Source: Variovorax paradoxus (GTDB lineage Bacteria > Pseudomonadota > Gammaproteobacteria > Burkholderiales > Burkholderiaceae_C). Taken from it: a stretch of 64,000 bases of DNA. Every line of letters starts with the position of its first letter. Positions within the stretch are counted from its first letter, which is position 1. The notes beneath the pieces are model-generated. The model made no database searches. It was not told the DNA's origin and worked only from the letters and a program-made list of their open reading frames with translations. Below, piece by piece: positions 57,587 through 64,000 of the stretch. The position numbers and the translations under genes are program-made. The stretch is from the NCBI RefSeq assembly GCF_030815975.1, contig NZ_JAUSXL010000002.1, forward strand, positions 4,638,501 through 4,702,500, in the 5' to 3' direction.

Positions 57587-57618
57587 AAACGGGCGGGTAC
57601 CAACCGCCCGTTTTTTTT
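57587..57618 (+). terminator. Leader terminator/attenuator of rimP operon
   Basis: Stem AAACGGGCGG / CCGCCCGTTT with loop GTACCAA and eight T at 57611-57618; flanking GACC/GGTC could extend the stem. It starts about 16 nt after the TATAAT box, so most transcripts would stop within about 40 nt unless antitermination occurs. Position before nusA suggests feedback on the operon by NusA or IF2. Confidence 0.75.
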
Positions 57619-57698
57619 GGTCTATGCATTTTCGATGCGTGACACCCGTGGCGGGCGGGTGGCACGCATAAGCATTTTTACAAGGCACTTTCGAACAC

Positions 57699-58346
57699 GT
57701 GGCATTGCAGCAGACAGTGGAACAAACCGTGGCCGGTCTCGGCTACGACCTGGTCGAGATCGAACGCTCGGCCGGAGGGTTGCTGCGCGTGACAATTGAT
57801 TTGCCCTGGACTGCCCCCACATCGGAAGCTGTGGCTGCAGGCATTCCCGAACCCTTCGTGACGGTCGAGGATTGCGAAAAGGTGACGCGCCAACTGCAGT
57901 TTGCGCTCGAGGTCGATGGTGTCGATTACAAGCGGCTCGAGGTTTCCTCGCCGGGTATTGACCGTCCGCTTCGCAATGAGCAGGATTTCGAGCGTTTCGT
58001 GGGCGAGGTGATCGACATCACGCTCAAGGCGCCCATGGGTGCCGCGGCGGCGGGGCAGGTGTCTGCCACTCGCAAGAAGTTTCGCGGCACGCTGGAGCGT
58101 GCCGAAAAGGCGGAAGGGGCCGATGGAGCCCCGGGCTGGCAAATCGTCTGGAGCGATGCGCCCGAGCCGAAACCGGGTCAAAAAGTCAGCAAGAAGCGCG
58201 CACCTGCAAAGTTGCAGGCGCTCGGTTTCGTGCTGGATGAGCTGCGCGATGCGCGGCTCGCGCCAATTGTGGATTTCAAGGGCCGCAGGGCCAAAACCCA
58301 ACCGGGTTTTTCGGATATTGACGACGGAACGAATGTTCCGGACTGA
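57699..58346 (+). CDS. rimP: Ribosome maturation factor RimP
   Basis: A 215-aa 30S-maturation factor. N-terminal alpha/beta domain ([28 protein letters not shown]) with EDCEKVTRQ, the [12 protein letters not shown] motif and a C-terminal SH3-like domain. Longer than E. coli RimP (about 150 aa) by an Ala/Lys-rich insert before the C-terminus. The GTG start at 57699 is uncertain (a TTG at 57705 also fits). First gene of the operon. Confidence 0.92.
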   Translation: MALQQTVEQTVAGLGYDLVEIERSAGGLLRVTIDLPWTAPTSEAVAAGIPEPFVTVEDCEKVTRQLQFALEVDGVDYKRLEVSSPGIDRPLRNEQDFERFVGEVIDITLKAPMGAAAAGQVSATRKKFRGTLERAEKAEGADGAPGWQIVWSDAPEPKPGQKVSKKRAPAKLQALGFVLDELRDARLAPIVDFKGRRAKTQPGFSDIDDGTNVPD

Positions 58347-58363
58347 CTAGAGGAGTGGGTGGC

Positions 58364-59848
58364 ATGAATCGCGAAATGTTGATGTTGGTGGATGCGATCT
58401 CGCGCGAGAAGAACGTCGAGCGCGACGTGGTCTTTGGCGCGGTCGAGTCCGCGCTGGCGCAAGCCACCAAGAAGCTCCACCAGGGCGACGTGGACATCCG
58501 CGTCTCGGTCGACCGCGACAGCGGCGACTACGAGACCTTCCGCCGCTGGCACGTCGTTCCCGACGAAGCCGGCCTGCAGCTGCCCGACCAGGAAATCCTC
58601 CTGTTCGAAGCCAAGGAAGAAATGTCCGACATCGAAGTCGGCGAGTACATCGAGGAAGCGGTGGACTCGGTGCCGATCGGCCGCATCGGCGCGATGGCTG
58701 CCAAGCAGGTCATCCTGCAGAAGATCCGCGACGCCGAGCGCGAGATGCTGCTCAACGACTTCATGTCGCGCGGCGACAAGATCTTCGTGGGCACCGTCAA
58801 GCGCCTGGACAAGGGCGACATCATCGTGGAGGCCGGCCGCGTCGAAGGGCGCCTGCGCCGCAGCGAGATGATCGCCAAGGAAAACCTGCGCAACGGCGAC
58901 CGCGTGCGGGCCATGATCATGGAGGTCGACCTGACGCTGCGCGGCGCGCCGATCATCCTGTCGCGCTCGGCGCCCGAGTTCATGATCGAGCTGTTCCGCC
59001 AGGAAGTGCCCGAAATCGAACAAGGCCTGCTCGAAATCAAGAGCTGCGCCCGCGACCCGGGCTCGCGCGCCAAGATCGCCGTGCTCTCGCACGACAAGCG
59101 TGTCGACCCGATCGGCACCTGCGTCGGCGTGCGCGGCACGCGTGTCAACGCGGTCACCAACGAGCTCGCCGGCGAGCGCGTGGACATCGTGCTGTGGAGC
59201 GAAGACCCGGCCCAGTTCGTGATCGGCGCGCTGGCCCCGGCCAACGTGTCGTCCATCGTGGTCGATGAAGAAAAGCACGCCATGGATGTGGTGGTCGACG
59301 AGGAAAACCTCGCCATCGCCATTGGCCGCGGCGGACAGAATGTGCGCCTGGCTTCCGACCTCACGGGCTGGAAGATCAACATCATGGACGCCAATGAATC
59401 GGCCCAGAAGCAGGCGACCGAAACCGACGCCAGCCGCAAGCTGTTCATGGAAAAGCTCGACGTCGACGAGGAAATCGCCGACATCCTGATCTCCGAAGGC
59501 TTCAACAGCCTCGAAGAAGTGGCCTATGTGCCGATCTCCGAAATGCTGGAGATCGAAGCCTTCGACGAAGACACGATCAACGAGCTGCGCACGCGCGCCA
59601 AGGATGCGCTGTTGACCATGGAAATCGCCAAGGAAGAGGGCGTCGAGACCGTCTCGCAGAATCTGCGCGACCTCGAAGGCCTCGACCCCGAGCTGATTCC
59701 CAAGCTGGCCGAGGCGGGTGTACACACCCGCGACGACCTCGCCGACCTCGCGGTCGATGAACTCACCGAGATCACCGGCCACAGCGCCGATGACGCCAAA
59801 GCCCTCATCTTGAAAGCCCGCGAACATTGGTTCGCCGGCCAAGAGTGA
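58364..59848 (+). CDS. nusA: Transcription termination/antitermination factor NusA
   Basis: A 494-aa protein with an N-terminal RNA-polymerase-binding domain, S1 domain (about 135-200), two KH domains ([15 protein letters not shown] and [14 protein letters not shown]), and two C-terminal acidic repeats. Start at 58364 ([13 protein letters not shown]) preceded by AGAGGAG. It sits 17 nt after rimP and 24 nt before infB, as in many bacteria; it likely acts on the leader terminator at 57587-57618. Confidence 0.97.
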   Translation: MNREMLMLVDAISREKNVERDVVFGAVESALAQATKKLHQGDVDIRVSVDRDSGDYETFRRWHVVPDEAGLQLPDQEILLFEAKEEMSDIEVGEYIEEAVDSVPIGRIGAMAAKQVILQKIRDAEREMLLNDFMSRGDKIFVGTVKRLDKGDIIVEAGRVEGRLRRSEMIAKENLRNGDRVRAMIMEVDLTLRGAPIILSRSAPEFMIELFRQEVPEIEQGLLEIKSCARDPGSRAKIAVLSHDKRVDPIGTCVGVRGTRVNAVTNELAGERVDIVLWSEDPAQFVIGALAPANVSSIVVDEEKHAMDVVVDEENLAIAIGRGGQNVRLASDLTGWKINIMDANESAQKQATETDASRKLFMEKLDVDEEIADILISEGFNSLEEVAYVPISEMLEIEAFDEDTINELRTRAKDALLTMEIAKEEGVETVSQNLRDLEGLDPELIPKLAEAGVHTRDDLADLAVDELTEITGHSADDAKALILKAREHWFAGQE

Positions 59849-59872
59849 CGGTCATGGAGGCACGAAATCAAT

Positions 59873-62827
<2,955 letters not shown>

Positions 62828-62859
62828 TCACCCCCAGTCTTCGCGCACTTCGTGTCGCT

Positions 62860-62930
62860 TCGCCACCCCCCTTCCGGGGGCAACACCTGCGGCCCGGCAA
62901 AGCCGGTTCCGCGGTGTTTCGCGAAGGGTT
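62860..62930. repeat. Intergenic stem-loop repeat between infB and rbfA
   Basis: Two hairpins in the 150-bp gap: CCCCC/GGGGG (62867-62880) and a longer imperfect one, AACACC..GCGG..GGTGTT (62882-62918), around CCCGGC/GCCGG. Both resemble repeats scattered between genes in Comamonadaceae. No U tract follows. The other about 80 bp of the gap shows nothing further. Confidence 0.6.
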
Positions 62931-62977
62931 CACGAACTCGATGAAGTCTGAGACCATGCCGAGTCCTCGCTCCTTAC

Positions 62978-63349
62978 ATGCCTAAAAGAAAAGCCGCCGC
63001 CCCCAACCGCGCGTTCAAGGTTGCCGACCAGATCCAGCGCGATCTGACGGAGCTGATCGCGCGCGAGTTGAAGGACCCGCGCGTGGGCATGGTCACGATC
63101 CAGGCGGTCGAGGTCACGCCCGACTATGCGCATGCGAAGATCTACTTCAGCATGCTCACGGGCGACGTGACCGAAACCACCGAAGCGCTGAACCAGGCCG
63201 CGGGGTTCCTCCGCAACGGCCTGTTCAAGCGCCTTCATATCCACACCGTGCCGACGCTGCACTTCCTGTTCGACCGCACCACCGAGCGTGCGGCCGACAT
63301 GAATGCGCTCATCGCGCAGGCCGTCGCTTCGCGTTCGAAAGACGAATAG
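62978..63349 (+). CDS. rbfA: Ribosome-binding factor A
   Basis: A 123-aa KH-fold protein needed for 16S rRNA 5' end maturation. Features: [40 protein letters not shown], and the [15 protein letters not shown] end. Normal length. It lies 150 bp after infB and one base before a possible truB start. Confidence 0.95.
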   Translation: MPKRKAAAPNRAFKVADQIQRDLTELIARELKDPRVGMVTIQAVEVTPDYAHAKIYFSMLTGDVTETTEALNQAAGFLRNGLFKRLHIHTVPTLHFLFDRTTERAADMNALIAQAVASRSKDE

Positions 63350-63350
63350 C

Positions 63351-64000
63351 GTGAGCATCGCCGGGCCGCCCCAAGGTGCGAAGGCCCCCTTGGGGGGCGG
63401 GGATTTACACGCAGTGAAAGACCGTGGGGGCGACGCTCCTGCGCCACGCACAAGGGTGCAGCGGCGCCCTGTGCATGGGGTGTTGTTGCTCGACAAGCCG
63501 CTGGGACTCTCCAGCAACCAGGCCTTGCAGAAGGCCAAGTGGTTGCTGCGCGCCGAAAAGGCAGGCCACACCGGCACGCTCGATCCGCTGGCCACCGGCG
63601 TGCTGCCGCTGTGCTTTGGCGCAGCCACCAAGTTCAGCCAGCTGCACCTCGATGCCGACAAGACCTACGAGGCCACGGCCCGCCTTGGCATCAAGACCTC
63701 CACCGGCGATGCCGAGGGCGAGGTGATTGCCGAGCGCCCGGTGCACGTCACGCCTGAAGACCTGGCCCGCGTCGAGGCGCAGTTCACCGGCCCGATCCGA
63801 CAGGTTCCGCCGATGCACAGCGCGCTCAAGAAAGACGGCAAGGCGCTGTACGAGTACGCGCGCGAAGGCATCGAGATCGAGCGGGCACCGCGCGACGTGG
63901 TCATTCATGCGTTGAAGATCACGCAGGCAGCCTCCGAATCGGCAGGCAACGCCATCAGGATCGAGGCTTGCGTGAGCAAGGGCACCTACATCCGTACGCT
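63351..64000 (+). CDS. truB: tRNA pseudouridine(55) synthase TruB (partial, runs off window)
   Basis: The 5' part of TruB, open to the window end. Core: [34 protein letters not shown] with the catalytic Asp (codon 63582-63584), and [21 protein letters not shown]. The start could be GTG 63351 (one base after the rbfA stop) or GTG 63414. The longer form adds a 21-residue Gly/Ala/Pro-rich stretch encoded by a stem-loop repeat (63366-63400). It modifies U55 of tRNAs. Confidence 0.93.
   Translation, partial: MSIAGPPQGAKAPLGGGDLHAVKDRGGDAPAPRTRVQRRPVHGVLLLDKPLGLSSNQALQKAKWLLRAEKAGHTGTLDPLATGVLPLCFGAATKFSQLHLDADKTYEATARLGIKTSTGDAEGEVIAERPVHVTPEDLARVEAQFTGPIRQVPPMHSALKKDGKALYEYAREGIEIERAPRDVVIHALKITQAASESAGNAIRIEACVSKGTYIRT
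63366..63400. repeat. Stem-loop repeat at rbfA/truB junction
   Basis: CCGCCCCAAGG pairs with CCTTGG(GG)GGCGG with a short loop. It is similar in style to the infB/rbfA element and lies inside a possible TruB N-terminal extension. No U tract. Confidence 0.55.

Overview
The window looks like a chromosomal segment of a high-GC betaproteobacterium of the Comamonadaceae, most like Variovorax. The pointers are the dapC-dapD-pilus ATPase-dapE-prmB order, rimP-nusA-infB-rbfA-truB, a full yejABEF set, and GC-rich stem-loop repeats between genes. This is inferred from gene content and style; no search was run. Chromosomal left part (1-25,409): a solitary S24-type repressor with two small divergent ORFs; an ABC-F ATPase; the lysine/diaminopimelate operon with an embedded PilU-like ATPase and prmB; a LysE exporter; argA; the very large helicase hrpA; a small DUF3309 membrane protein; an aminotransferase/CysB-type regulator/CbiX/LptG/LptF minus-strand run; pepA-holC; a LivJ-type binding lipoprotein; and a single-domain response regulator. 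Integrated element (about 25,410-45,136, 19.7 kb): it lies between a 16-bp direct repeat, one copy of which is the 3' end of tRNA-Ser(GGA). A P4-type tyrosine integrase sits just inside the left repeat. A rightward chain of mostly 4-nt-overlapping genes follows: three hypotheticals, an AlpA-type regulator, HTH proteins, a replication-initiator-like protein, a DnaB-type helicase and two paralogous Cys/His proteins. Next come a repressor switch and a secreted cargo protein. A leftward cassette of ten tightly packed genes then runs from an HTH regulator to a large tail/tape-measure-like protein with a muralytic-looking C-terminus. The right end carries a frameshifted ParB-like pseudogene, a membrane-anchored orphan, a gene behind a strong LexA-box promoter, and an ImmA/IrrE-HTH plus PIN (DUF4411) pair that looks like a toxin-antitoxin or defence module. 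No terminase, portal or capsid gene was recognised, so the element is either a decayed prophage or a satellite-like or tail-only element. It also appears to have replaced the transcription terminator of the tRNA gene it entered. Chromosomal right part (45,123-64,000): tRNA-Ser; the SPFH protein/NfeD pair; a biodegradative-type Arg/Lys/Orn decarboxylase; a putatively periplasmic ATP-dependent DNA ligase; fabI; the yejABEF peptide importer, with yejB frameshifted as sequenced; an MFS transporter; then the transcription/translation operon rimP-nusA-infB-rbfA-truB (truB cut by the window end), headed by a promoter followed almost at once by an intrinsic terminator. Coordinates are read from the sequence; family names come from recognised motifs and remembered family patterns.
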